Positions 53,087 through 64,000 of a DNA stretch of 64,000 bases are shown here, piece by piece. Where the stretch lies: contig JAWWUD010000053.1 in NCBI GenBank assembly GCA_033964015.1, forward strand, positions 434,001-498,000. Reading direction: 5' to 3'. The DNA comes from Scolanthus callimorphus (lineage: Eukaryota > Cnidaria > Anthozoa > Actiniaria > Edwardsiidae). The notes beneath the pieces were generated by a model. It saw only the letters and a list, made by a program, of their open reading frames with translations. It was not told where the DNA came from and did not search any database. The translations under genes were made by a program, and so were the position numbers. Every line of letters begins with the position of its first letter. Position 1 is the stretch's first letter.

Positions 53087-55960
53087 GTCCTGACGCTTCT
53101 CATGTGCTGATGGAATGGATTTTGCCAAAAACTTGTGTGCCTTTCGAGTTTTTACCAGTTCTCCAAAACCCGGTCCCATACACCCTCGTGTTTATAAGAG
53201 AGAACACAGACACTGAAAAAAACCTATCGCCCTATGATTTCACACTGTTTTTTGCTTAATTTAAGGCTTCTGCAAAAGTTTTCGACGTGCTTACGGAAAA
53301 AAGTTCTCGTCGGGTCACAATTTATGCTATGCTAATCAGCATATATAAACGTACCCTGTCGACGGGCGGCATTCGGAAATTCTGAATGGGAGGGGGGTTT
53401 TCAAGCTCGGAATTCTGCCTGCATGGGGGGATTTTCGAAACTGGAAGCTAGTTTAACCTCACAGGAACTCTATATGCATGGGGGGGGGGGAAGCCATTTT
53501 GGAAATTCTGGATGCATTGGGGGGGGGGTACAAAATAGTGCCGCCTGTCCCTCCCGTATATTTTCTGGAATTGCCCATGCTCAATCTTATGGAGGTGCTT
53601 AATGAAGTTTAAATTTTTGTTGTATTTTTAAGACATCGAACTAAAAACTAGAGAAGCTCCAGACCATAGCGTCTTGTTGCACAATTTTACACTGTCAGAT
53701 TTTAGTCCCGGAGAAATGAACTGCAAAATGGTGTGAGCGATTTTTGATATCTTGCATATTTACGAAAATATTAGGCCGCGAAGTTGAAAGTCGCACTTTT
53801 TGTACAATTTTTGGCCGCAAACTTTTTCATGTAAAGAACACGTTTTTTTTAGGTGTTATCATTTTCTAACGACACATAAAATTTGACGCCAATATCTTAA
53901 ATCGTGCGAGGTCAATAGCTTCACAAAGGTGAAAAATTGACCTAAAATTTGACCTAAAAGTACTAGAAAAAGCGTGTAAATTTAATTAAATTTTTCAACG
54001 TCAGTTATGGGCTCTGCGTTGTTATGCGATTTGCACTCGTACAATATTCTTAAAACTTGAAGGAGAACGTTATGACACTTGACACTGAAACCAACCAAAA
54101 CCCAAAACCAAAGTTTTCGAAAAAAATATAATAGCACTATTTTGGAGGGCAGATTATAAAAATACCACTGTTAGAATATCGGCTTGTATGGGAAAACGTG
54201 AATGATTTCACTCGTGCATATTCAAAGCTTAGAATTATGCGATGCGTGTGATCGAGTTCGGAAAATCCCCCAAATGGCTCAGTAAATTGAAAAGTTCTTC
54301 ATACAGAAACGATTAAGGGATAATCTTGAAATATTCACGTTATATTTTTAGTCTTCACGTATTTTGCATTAATATGTCATTTATTAACGCAGCGATAGTA
54401 CGCGTTCTCTGATTGGCTGCTGAGCAGAACATGAAGAGGAGAGAATTTAGCTTACGTTTTGCTTCTATTTAGCTCCCCCTTGCTTTCATTTTCTTCTGGT
54501 TAAGCTGGAATTATAGTGTAGAGTGATTTGTGGGTAATTACTATCTTATAGTGATCTTCAGCACAAAACATGGTATGTCACATGGCCTTTGCTCATCAGA
54601 AATCGCAGCAGCTGACTAAGTGCTCAGTGTGTAATAATTAACATATAATTGCGGTAAGAAGACTTTGGCAACACAAAATACGTGGGTTTTGACAACTGCA
54701 AAATTAATGACAGGAGCAATTCCTTCAAACCACTCCAAGGTCAGATTAACGAAGGCTGGAGGAGCAGAGAGCTGAGTTCGATCTGTTGTCTAGAAAGCTA
54801 AAATCTCACATCTGCAATAACTGGAAGGAGGTTTTTGCTCCCTCCTCCTTCTGATAACATAACCGTGGCGGTGAACACGTCTGCTTAATAAAATCTGTCA
54901 TAGAAGTCATTGACTATAAATAGGTGCGGTGAGATAAAGAGTTAAAACTCTACATAAAGGTGGTGTTGCATTATATCATCAAACATGGCATGCATGTGGG
55001 ATCTATTAGAGCAAGGGCAATAGGAGTACGACAGCGAAAACGAGCTCAGTCCCGATATGGAAATGATGCTAACTGTGAGCACCACGGAGTTACTTTGATT
55101 CGGTGTTAACCTAACTCTTCGATAAAATTGGGAAACAAAACTCAAAATGGAATTGAAATATTTAGGAACGTGACATCTGACACGTATACAAAGAAACCCC
55201 TGTTATTTTTTACTATTTCTATTTTGGTGGTAATAAATTATTAACCAACGGATAAGTGTACGTGAACAGAATATGATTAAATAATTCGTCCATGTATTTG
55301 TGATAGAATTAGTAAGAATACAACAGAATGGGTCGCCGTTGGTTCGGTGGCCCACTTTCTAGAGTTACCACCGTTTGATATCAGAGCCCTTCCTTTCAGA
55401 AAAAAATAGCAGGAATGTGTGTTAATAGCCTTGCGGCAAGATTTTGTTAGTAGATAAAAGGGAAACCTTTAAAATATGCCAGCTCATCAAAGAATCTCAT
55501 GACAACACGTAGAAAAACGCGAAAACTACTGTCTACCAGGCATCAAACGTCATCGAGCGCCATTTTGAGCCTCTATGAGCATGCATGTCCTTTGGCGACA
55601 AAAGCGCACATCCTTACGTACGTTCTAAGTCGCTGCACTCAACCGAACATCAAATATTTTCCTTTTGTATGCTTCTCATTAAAAAAAAAAACCAAAACAC
55701 CATGGTTGGTTGCTCAGACACTAGCCGTCCTGATCCATCATAAATAAATCCAATCCAAAATACATATCCTTTATGCAGGGCGTCAAGCGATGGGGTGGTG
55801 GTCCAAGAAAATTGGAATCAAGGAGTTGAAAAAAAAAGGCGAGGATTAAAAGAGGAAATTGAACAGACGTTTTGCTGTTTTTCAAATTCTTGCATCTTTC
55901 ACATTTTGCTGCGTAGCTTTTAAAGATTTTTCAAAGAAAACATTCAGTAATGTAATTTTT
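53087..55960. other. Non-genic stretch
   Basis: G tracts with GGAATTCTG...GCATGGGGGG repeats at 53378-53530. No gene recognised. Confidence 0.4.
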
Positions 55961-55964
55961 CGCT

Positions 55965-56300
55965 GCGCTCACTCATGAGATAAACACTCACAGGTAAAAT
56001 TTGTATCTCCGCGCGACCATGTAATATCCAGTCTATTTATTATACATATAAACCTCAGGGTTTTACAGGGATTTCTGCCACTGAGAAAAACCGATACGAT
56101 ATTTTTACATGTGAAAATATCAGCCAATATGTTTTCTTCCTCGTGGCCAATAAAAGGCGCTTCCCTGGAGCATGGCAGTGTTTCTTGTTTATATAATAAA
56201 CAGAATAATACATGGACGCTTGGAGATATGGAATTTATCTTCTCGTTCGATATCAATGTGAACACTCAAAGATAAATTCCATATCTCCGCGCGTATTATT
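55965..56300. mobile_element. Inverted-repeat cluster, TATCTCCGCGCG family
   Basis: CTCACTCATGAGATAAACAC and GTATCTCCGCGCGACCATGT at 55965-56030, then AGATATGGAATTTATCTT / AAGATAAATTCCATATCT at 56228-56288. The same CTCACTCGTGAGATAAA...TATCTCCGCGCGGCCAT segment lies inside the element at 62407-63810 (about 63105-63165). Confidence 0.6.
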
Positions 56301-57203
56301 CTCTATGTATAATTATGAAATTATGAGTAATATTTCTAAAACATATTTTCAATACGACAAAATGGAATGATGAACCAACTAACTACCTGTGATATCTATC
56401 TCATTTGATTAACCACCAAAAATACCGCTCTTGTCTGCCGTATCACTTCTATTCGCACTGGCTACTTTCTGGCAATAAGACCTGCGCACTAAGGAGATCT
56501 ATATATATATATATATATATAAACAATTAGGAGGTTGATGTTTGCCTGTTTATTTTCATTCCACTTGTAATTTAGATAGAGATTTCTAGACAACCGCCCG
56601 AGGGTCTTCCTTACACCACCTTACTGATGTCTACTGAAACAACCGTAATCTCTGTCTCATCTTTCGAGCCTTATATAGTAAGGATTATTAATATTATTAG
56701 AAGATATGTGATACTGATAATGTTTTGTAGCTTTCAATGTTGCTTCAGGGTTCACTCTGCTCATGGACGACCAATAAAAGCTTGCTCATTTTTCAAGGTG
56801 ACTAGAATGATGCTCGACAAAGAAATAGCAAATAGCAAAACAATCGCCCACCTAATTTATTTTAATGTCAAAAATGTATGCCAAAGATATGAAGGAGACA
56901 CTGTTTTATTATTGTATTTTACCTCTTACCAAGGTCTAGTAATTATAAACGTCACCAATTATCACGATACTTGTTATTAAGAAGAGGCTTCCTACCGTTT
57001 TTTTCTTGATTGACTTTCTTCACTATTTTGTATTTCTTGATTCGCCTATAAAAAAAACGTGAAAGTTAGCTAAAAATGGCCAGAACATTTAATACCTGCA
57101 TTTTCTGGACATTATTCCTTTCCTGTTTCTCTTGAACTTTGCATATAATGAAAATTGTATCGCGAAGGAGACATAACAGATTAGGAGCTTATGATGTGAT
57201 ACA
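56301..57203. other. Non-genic stretch
   Basis: A (TA)n run at 56500-56521. Nothing else recognised. Confidence 0.4.
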
Positions 57204-57376
57204 CAGTGACGGATCCAGAGGGGATTCCAAGGAACTCCCCTGGAGTATCAGAACAACGAGGATTGGATACCAAGACCGCTCGCGGACGAGCTCTCCTTAA
57301 TACTTGCCCGTATCAGTATTCAATGGGGCGAAGAAGAAATGGAACCCCCCTTAGTAAAATGCTGGATCCGCCACTG
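57204..57376. mobile_element. MITE, CAGTGACGGATCCAG termini
   Basis: CAGTGACGGATCCAG / CTGGATCCGCCACTG. This terminal type is frequent among hAT-like MITEs of animals (family knowledge). Confidence 0.85.
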
Positions 57377-57855
57377 GTACATTCGTCACCTGTCAGGACC
57401 TTAGCATAATACACTACGCTGTCTAACAAAGGTGAAACATGCTTGGCTGATGGTCTCCCACTAGTATGTTACAAGATGATTTACTTATACAAATAACAAC
57501 AAGTCACCAAAGCAAAAGCCACCATGCTTTGTCGGTGGTTGGTCTAAGTAGACCGATGGTCCTGTCTGTTTGGCTCTTCCGGTATTACAACCGATTGTGG
57601 TAAGCTGCCAGAGATCAATCCCAAGTTCATCAGTACATCAGTACATCAGCACCATCTGAGAATTTCCGGAGCAGGGGGTGACCGTGTATCTTCATTTCAT
57701 TCCAATTCTCTTCCGCGATAAGGTAGATTACACTATCTGTGATGTTGAGGGCACCGTCGGTGAGATACTTCATGGTTCTCCTGTTTAGTACTCTTAGCTG
57801 ATGAAACTCGCCGAGTGACGTAGCACAGAGACGACTCATGTATTTATCACACTGA

Positions 57856-58047
57856 TTAGTCATTTGCTCCGTCGATCTTCGATTGTAAGAATGTCCTTAC
57901 GCGCAGTAGATATATCTCTTCATAATGTACTTCTTCCAATTCCAGGTACTTGTAGCTCTCTCCCTTTTCCAGCTTCTTGATTTCTCTGCCGTCCGGCAAG
58001 TGGATTCTATCTGCCGCTTCAACTTTCCCTCTTCCTGCAAAAGCTTA
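57856..58047 (-). pseudogene. LINE reverse transcriptase remnant
   Basis: Reads IHLPDGREIKKLEKGESYKY then LELEEVHYEEIYLLRVRTFL, the segment after the RT catalytic core (usual form: GxxYKYLG-hydrophobic). The stop and lack of flanking RT motifs show a decayed fragment. Confidence 0.6.
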
Positions 58048-58193
58048 TTTCACATTTTGTGAAGCCAAAATCCATTACAATATCGGCGCTGAGAATATGG
58101 ACGGTATGAACCAAGGATTCTACCCCTTTCTCTGACCTTCTACATGATTTCTGGCCGTCCATATAGAGAACGGATGGTTCACTCTAAGGTTAA

Positions 58194-59308
58194 AATGCTA
58201 GGGGTGACCGTCGGGAAACTCGAATTTTGACCCTAAAAATACCTGGTCGGAAAACATTTCCACCCTAAAAAAATACCCCTCAGTCTGCAAATACCCTAAA
58301 AAATACCAACAATTTTGACAGATAAAATTTTATTCTTGCCGTTTATTTGATATACAGTTAAATCAAAAGCTCATGATGTAAAAGCGTGAATCGTTGTCAT
58401 TAGGGTATATCCACTCCATTTTCACAAGTGACGTTATTTTTAGAACCCTTCCCGCGAAAACCTGACCAATCACAGCGCTCGCTCTGTAACAGCTCGCATA
58501 TTTCAAATGAAATTAAAATGGCGGACGAGACGGCGGAGGGAAGTGAAAGTGCTACTAGCAGCGATTATTTCGAAAGCAGCAAACTAGAAGAAAAATCAGA
58601 GGAAAGGAGCTTAGAATCAGAAGAAGAGAGCTTAGAGTCAGAAGAAGAGATTTTAAGGATTTAGTAGAATTTCGCTCGCACTGATATTCACTGTTGTCAG
58701 AATCATCATTCATAAATTGTTCCGCTTCATGATAAAAACCTCACAGTACAGATCTCCAAAGCTATTTCAAGAAGATTACATCTATCCAAAACCACTGCGT
58801 GCTTTTTTGATACCGGGAGACAGCCATTTATGTTTTCGAATATCCTAAGTTCGGTTCGATCAGGGAAGGCTTCAACACATTGCTTTAAAATTTGCGTCTC
58901 GACACTTATTATTGGTTCCTTTTAATTGGAAAAATTAGGAATAGGTTTAAAATGGAATGGAAACAGATGAGATAGAGGTTTGGGGATTTTTGGCCTCCAT
59001 TTAGTTTCCGGATTTTGGAATATGTAAATTAGGCAAATCTAAAAATAACTACACTTGAGAAAATGGAGTGGGTCGAGTACAATGCTCGTTTCACGCTTTT
59101 ACATCATGAGCATTTGGTTAAATTTATCCTCTCCAGGTTCAAATAGACTATCATTCTTTCAAATATTTTGGACCTATGTACCTTATTTGCGTGAGAACCC
59201 CCTAAAAAATACCTATTTTTTCTTACCATACCGTTTTTTCTTTTCGAACCCCTAAAAAATACCAGATCGCCGAATTCAACCCCTAAAAAATACGGTACCC
59301 CTAGCATT
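58194..59308. mobile_element. 1.1-kb element with AATGCTAGGGGT ends
   Basis: AATGCTAGGGGT at 58194 and ACCCCTAGCATT ending at 59308. Direct copies of CCCTAAAAAATACC-like motifs sit near both ends (58241, 58262, 58290; 59200, 59250, 59280). Contains the acidic ORF at 58518. Confidence 0.6.
58518..58664 (+). other. Acidic ORF within the element, possible first exon
   Basis: Forty-eight codons from ATGGCGGACGAG: MADETAEGSESATSSDYFES then Glu/Ser repeats. It resembles the acidic N-termini of some transposon-borne proteins, but no domain is visible. Glu/Ser repetition comes from a short GAGAGCTTAGA(G/A)TCAGAAGAA tandem. Confidence 0.35.
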
Positions 59309-59360
59309 CGAATATAGGGAGTCCCCCCCCCTCCCCGGGCGTTTGTATCATTCACATCAT

Positions 59361-60500
59361 AGCGGAGCTCCTGCGCGGGCCCAAGGCCCGCGCAAGCGGA
59401 GCACCATACCTAAGGAAATAACGTCTAGGCATAACTATGGAGTTGATTTTGACACGTCACGGGCTTTCTCGCTCATTTTGCTTACGTTATTGACGGCACC
59501 AAGTCAAATGATTAGGGCGTTGAAATGGTATCGCTCATGGGAACCCTGTGGTATACTAAGAAAAAATGTATTTCTCTTCAAGGGAACATGCTAAGACAAC
59601 CAAACTTGGGGTATTTTCTCTTTGCTACCAGGGGGGTGCTGCATCATGATCACGTGACGTCATCGATGACGTCATAAAAAAGAAAAAGAATATATCTCTG
59701 GAAGGGATGAACCTTAGACAACCAAACTTGGGTGAAGTTATCTAAGTGGCAAGGGGGGTGCAACTGTATGGTCACGTGGTATGACGTCATCGATGACGTC
59801 ATCATAGGAGAAAAAGATCATATCTCAGGAAGGGATAAACCTCAGACAACCAAACTTGGGTGAAGTTGTGTTAGCGGCAAGAGGGGTGCAACTGTATGGT
59901 CACGTGGTATGACGTCATCGATGACGTCATCAAAGGAGAAAAAGAACATATCTCGGGAAGGGATAAACCTCAAACAACCAAACTGGGGTGAAGTTATCTA
60001 AGTGGCAAGGGAGTTGCTACTGTATGGTCACGTGGTATGACGTCATCGGCGACGTCATCATAGGAGAAAAAGCACATATCTCAGAAAGGGATAAACCTCA
60101 GACAACCAAACTTGGATGAAGTTGTGTTAGTGGCAAGGGGGGTGCAACTGTGTGGTCACGTGGTATGATGTCATCGATGACGTCATCATATTAGAAAAAC
60201 AACATATTTCAGTAAGGGATAAGCCTCAGACAAGCAAACTTGGGTGAAGTTATCTAAGTGGCAAAGGGGGTGCAACTGCATGGTCACGTGGTATGACGTC
60301 ATCACAAGAGAAAAAGAATATGTCTCGGAAAGGGATGAACCTCAGACAACCAGACTATCAAAATGGCAAGGGGGTGCAAGTGCAAGTCGAGTGGTATGAC
60401 GGCGCAAGACTACGCCTATGTACAATGTCAACCTTTTTGCCTCGTTAAAAGAAAAATATGTAACCGGGAGCTCCGCTTTTGGCCAGTGGCTAAATCTATT
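59361..60500 (+). mobile_element. Element with structured head and tail and about 125-bp internal repeats
   Basis: Head: GCGGAGCTCC, hairpin TGCGCGGGCC-CAA-GGCCCGCGCA, GCGGAGCACCATACCTAAG. Tail: GGGAGCTCCGC, hairpin TTTGGCCA-G-TGGCTAAA, TCTAT. Between them are about 6 tandem copies of a unit with GACAACCAAACTTGGGTGAAG and GGTCACGTGGTATGACGTCA TCGATGACGTCA. No ORF. Confidence 0.75.
59590..60350. repeat. About 125-bp tandem repeat with CRE palindromes
   Basis: Units at about 59595, 59713, 59843, 59967, 60095, 60219 and 60340. Most contain TGACGTCATCGATGACGTCA, a 20-bp palindrome holding two CRE octamers, next to a CACGTG E-box. Confidence 0.9.
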
Positions 60501-61433
60501 ATCCGCATTTGGCTTTCGGAAACACGCGAGTCGTTAAGGCACAATGCATCTCCCTAAAAGATGCCCCTGTTGATGTCTACCTTCCTCTTTGTGTTGAAGA
60601 GAAGTTTTTTTACATGGGCGTACAGGGTATTTTCGTGAACCGTGAACGACCTTTGTTCGTTTTCGTGATCTGTGAAAATGGCAAATATTATTTCGCGATT
60701 CGTGCACACGAATCGTGGCGTGACCCGTGAAAGTCGTTACGAAATGCTCGAGAGTCGTGATTTTGAGCTGATAAAATCGTGATTTGTGATTTTTTTGTCC
60801 AGGCTGAGATAACGCATACAACGAATTATCCGTGGTATTCAAGTTGAGTTATGTCCGCTCTCGTCACGCAGTGTGGCAAGTGATAGCGCCTGGCCAATAT
60901 CAACATGTCAAAAATATCAATGGTCACGTTGTTCGTCAAAGTCGCGCGCATTTTGATCTTGAGGATACTTCGTTCAGAAACTTATAGCGTTAAATTGTGT
61001 CATGAAAAACTATCAGGCCTGTCTTTTAATCAGTCTATTGATACATTTTCGTGATCCGTGACAGCTAACTTTCGACATCCGTGATTCGTGATTCATTTTT
61101 CCCCTCCAGAACTCTTCACTCCTCACTCCTGAGGGGATTTGCTCATCAGTTGTTTCCTTATCAAGATCTGCGAAAAACTTGCTCTGGGCGTAGCTAAACA
61201 GTCTATTCTGTCTATACTACTCCATTCTTTCACTCTAACTCTTGATCTTCCCATTTTTTTTGCCAATAACCGTTGTTTCAGTTCTTCCTTGACTACGGAT
61301 AATCCTTTAGCATGGCAGTTTGTACTTTCTTTCCAGCTTACTGATTAGGCACTCGACTCTGCTAGCACCACCGATGCTGCATATGATAATAGTAAATATT
61401 GGGACTGCATGATTCCTAGTAGGTTTAGCGAGG
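60501..61433. other. Non-genic stretch with CGTGA-rich sequence
   Basis: Irregular repeats of TTCGTGATCCGTGAA type at 60630-60795 and 61046-61105. No gene. Confidence 0.45.
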
Positions 61434-64000
61434 ATACAATACAATACAATACAATAATTTATTTAAAGTCGGTGACGTGGGGAGAGGTTACCCGGGCTCC
61501 CGAGCCAGAAGCTCATGTGAAAAACGCGCGACTATTACATTTAACTTCACTACAATTACAATTACAAGACAAGATACTTCGAAAATTATATAAAATTACA
61601 TCGAGATGACATATAACGATTACAATTGCAGGCATTTGCTGCACTGGCAGCCATAGTAGTTGCCCTTTAAGAGGGACTTAAATTCAGAAAGAGTAGCAGC
61701 AGATTTTACATTATTAGGTAGTTGGTTCCAAACGTGAGAAATGATATATGAAAATGAGTTATGTAGGTAAGCGGTATTATACTGAGGCTGAGATAAATTT
61801 AAACCAGATGAGCGCAGATTATAAGAAATAGGTCTACAGGTAAAAAAGTTGGAAATATATACGGGACCTTGTAGCCTATAAGCCTTGAAAAAAAGAATAA
61901 GCGATTGTGCTAAACGTCTCTGCTCTAGAGTGTCCATAGCTCCAAGTTGTAAACAGAATTCATAGGAGACGGTGTTGCCAAGATTTAGTAAAGTCCTGAG
62001 GCCGTAAAAATTGCAGTGTTCCAGTTTATTGTTTAGGGTTTTAGAAATTCCAAGTAAGATGGGAGAACAGTATTCTAGGTGGGGTAGGATGTAGGTCTTG
62101 TAGAGGGAGATCATGACACGAGATGGAATGAGACGCTTAACACGACGCAGAGCAGCAACTTTGGCGTAAGCTTTTTTTTAGCATCAGAGCCACATGCTCC
62201 TTATAGGAGAGCTTATCGTCCAGCGTCACACCCAAGATCTTGAGCGCTGGGGTAATCCTGATTGCATCGCTGTCGACCCTGAATTCATAATCATACACGC
62301 CACTGTCCTTGCCCAGGATCATGGCCTGCGTCTTAGTAGTGTTGATAACTAAGTGGTTGCTATCAAACCAGCGGCTGAGTCTTGAAATGTCGTCGTTAAG
62401 TCCAAGCATAGTTAGTAGAGGGGACTGGTTAGGCAAGCCGGCGAACTTCAAAGAAATATGTCTTTGTGTGAGTTTATGGGTTGTCACGTGGTATTGAACG
62501 TGCACAACCAAAACACTGTAATAGAGAAACATGTGGAACTTTGCAGCACGCCAAGAATTTTTTGGCGTTTTTTTCGCGTTAATGGAGTTCAAAAGGGAAA
62601 TATTAGTAGCTAGTTAACAGTAACACATATTTTCAAACAAAGATTTAACTTCTATATGCTGTAAACCAAACATAACTCCGTTTAAAACGAACTTGAAGTC
62701 GGCGCCCGGCCCGCGGAACGAAGACGACGATACGGGCAACAGTACGAAGACTTCATTCGGAAATCATTCAAATAAATCCAACAAGAAAAGGATAATTATT
62801 ATTTGTTCTATGAATTATGCAGACTTGTAATTTCTAGAGACAGTTTGTAAGCAACAAGTTGTGAACTTCCTATGTTTGTTTCGACAGCCATTAAGCTGCA
62901 TCCCTGCTCCGTTGTGTCTTATTTGACTTTGGCCTTATTTACATAATTTAACAGGGTTTTCAATAAATAATTTCACGATTTAGTATACTTAATTTTACGC
63001 TTAGATCAGCAAATGCCGAGTTTCTTTTCCAAAGTACGCAAAATTGATAAGGCGCGGGCGACAAGAATCGTGTTAAACTCTATCTCGCTCGTTCGCTAGT
63101 GCGCTCACTCGTGAGATAAATTTTCAACACTCGAAGATAAAATTCGTATCTCCGCGCGGCCATAAATATCTTCTATGTTCGCTGCGGTTCAACGGGCCAG
63201 TGGATATTATATCTACAGATCTTATCCACATCAGTTCCTACTCTTAGTTATAATTGTGTCTTAACTTTTTTTAAATTTAAAACACAGAACCTGAAAACAC
63301 GGGAAAGGATTTAAAGCTAGCGGTGAATCTTTGTATACAAATACTGCGCGTTCACAGCTCCCAGCGAACGCACATTTTTAGCGTTATAAGCTTTTTGAAT
63401 CTTACATTTGTTTTATCCTAAGCATATTATAAAACATTGCACTCTGTCCTAAGTTTAGACTGCTAGCAGCCCGTGAACGATTATGTTTCACGAGAAAAGT
63501 GTGTTAGCGATCAGGTTTGTTAAATTTCTGCTTGTAGGGTTTCAATAATTTCTCAAATCAAAACCACAATTATTATCATACATAGTTGGAACAAACGTTG
63601 CTTATTGTAGCTAATTTTTCTGCAAATGTTGCTTTACAATCTTGAAAAAACGCTTGCAAAATCACTAAACTTCCATACAGCCTCTGTCTTGTTTTGATGC
63701 TTGTGCACGGTCACGCTCGGATGACGGTACTTTCAACATCAGAGAGCCCCTATTGTTGTGTTCTTTTGAAGATTGCCGGCTTTCATAACCAGTCCCCTCT
63801 ACTAACTATGGTCCAAGCTCTAGAGCCATGGGACAGTCGCTCGCGAGGTACTGGGTGGTGTCATCCGCATACAAGCGCAATGAGGATGTACTAACGCAGC
63901 TGTTCACATCATTCATGAAAATATTAAACAAAAGGGGTCCTAACAGGCTTCCTTGAGGGATTCCACAACGGACGGGTAGCCAATCAGAGAGCACACCATT
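61434..64000 (-). mobile_element. LINE (non-LTR retrotransposon), 3' part, runs off the window
   Basis: Read right to left. RT motif GIPQGSLLGPLLFNIFMND, then LYADDTTQY with the catalytic YADD at 63860-63871; then, after an inserted transposon, LNDDISRLSRWFDSNHLVIN and TPALKILGVTLDDKLSYKEH; then the C-terminal part YKTYILPHLEYCSPILLGIS and FSYIISHVWNQLPNNVKSA (61620-62114). The 3' end is a (TTGTA)n-type tail (61434-61456), usual for CR1/L2-like LINEs. Inactive: the insertion at 62407-63810 and a frame break at the T-run near 62171-62178. Confidence 0.9.
62400..63817. mobile_element. 1404-bp DNA transposon inserted in the LINE, 7-bp target duplication
   Basis: Element 62407-63810. Ends CATAGTTAGTAGAGGGGACT and its perfect inverse; similarity continues imperfectly (GCCGGC, CTTCAAA, GTGCACAA) for about 45 bp or more. 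GTCCAAG flanks both ends (62400-62406, 63811-63817). Removing the element and one flank copy makes the LINE frame continuous. No transposase ORF, so it is non-autonomous. It carries the TATCTCCGCGCG repeat inside. Confidence 0.92.

Overview
This looks like a stretch of an intron-rich, repeat-rich animal nuclear genome. It has no operons, has GT-AG introns with conserved phases, and carries a tRNA-derived SINE, LINE fragments, a Ty3/gypsy-like gag-protease fragment and many inverted-repeat (MITE-like) elements. The style of the LINE, gag and SINE sequences suggests a marine invertebrate, most likely a cnidarian of the coral/anemone type. That assignment is an inference from recognition, not from a search.

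The main gene is a kinesin-family motor protein on the minus strand, read from about 34697 down to 9053 and probably continuing below 9053. I could join 17 coding exons with matching splice phases. In order they give: a short lysine-rich start; the motor start (VRVRPR); the P-loop (GQTGTGKT); switch I (SSRSH); a very long inserted Ser/Pro/basic then acidic segment; switch II (DLAGSER); the end of the motor ([19 protein letters not shown], then [10 protein letters not shown]); and a long coiled coil with a Ser-rich tail. One large exon (9363-10643) has an internal frame break. The introns are swollen by tandem repeats: a 73-bp satellite with a nine-unit higher-order repeat (15.3-16.8 kb), a 38-bp minisatellite that grew out of an intron/exon junction (21.3-21.9 kb), a 31-bp minisatellite (22.8-24.6 kb), a 43-bp minisatellite (26.5-27.6 kb), and a segmental duplication in which one copy carries a SINE and the other is empty.

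Left of the kinesin exons (1-9 kb) there is mostly inverted-repeat elements and simple sequence. Right of the gene (35-64 kb) are scattered mobile-element pieces: a long palindromic element (36.8-37.1 kb), a gag-protease fragment without reverse transcriptase (37.2-38.9 kb), minisatellites (40.2-40.7 and 42.5-43.0 kb), a reverse-transcriptase fragment between inverted arms (43.9-45.4 kb), several MITEs, a LINE remnant near 58 kb, an element bounded by short inverted repeats (58.2-59.3 kb), an element with structured hairpin ends and a repeated CRE-like palindrome (59.4-60.5 kb), and a LINE running off the right edge (61.4-64 kb). That LINE is split by a 1404-bp DNA transposon with perfect terminal repeats and a 7-bp target duplication. 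One intact single-exon ORF of 137 codons (49899-50312, minus) looks like a real small protein with a PP1-docking-type motif.

The many long ORFs inside the minisatellites are products of stop-free repeat units and are not annotated as genes.
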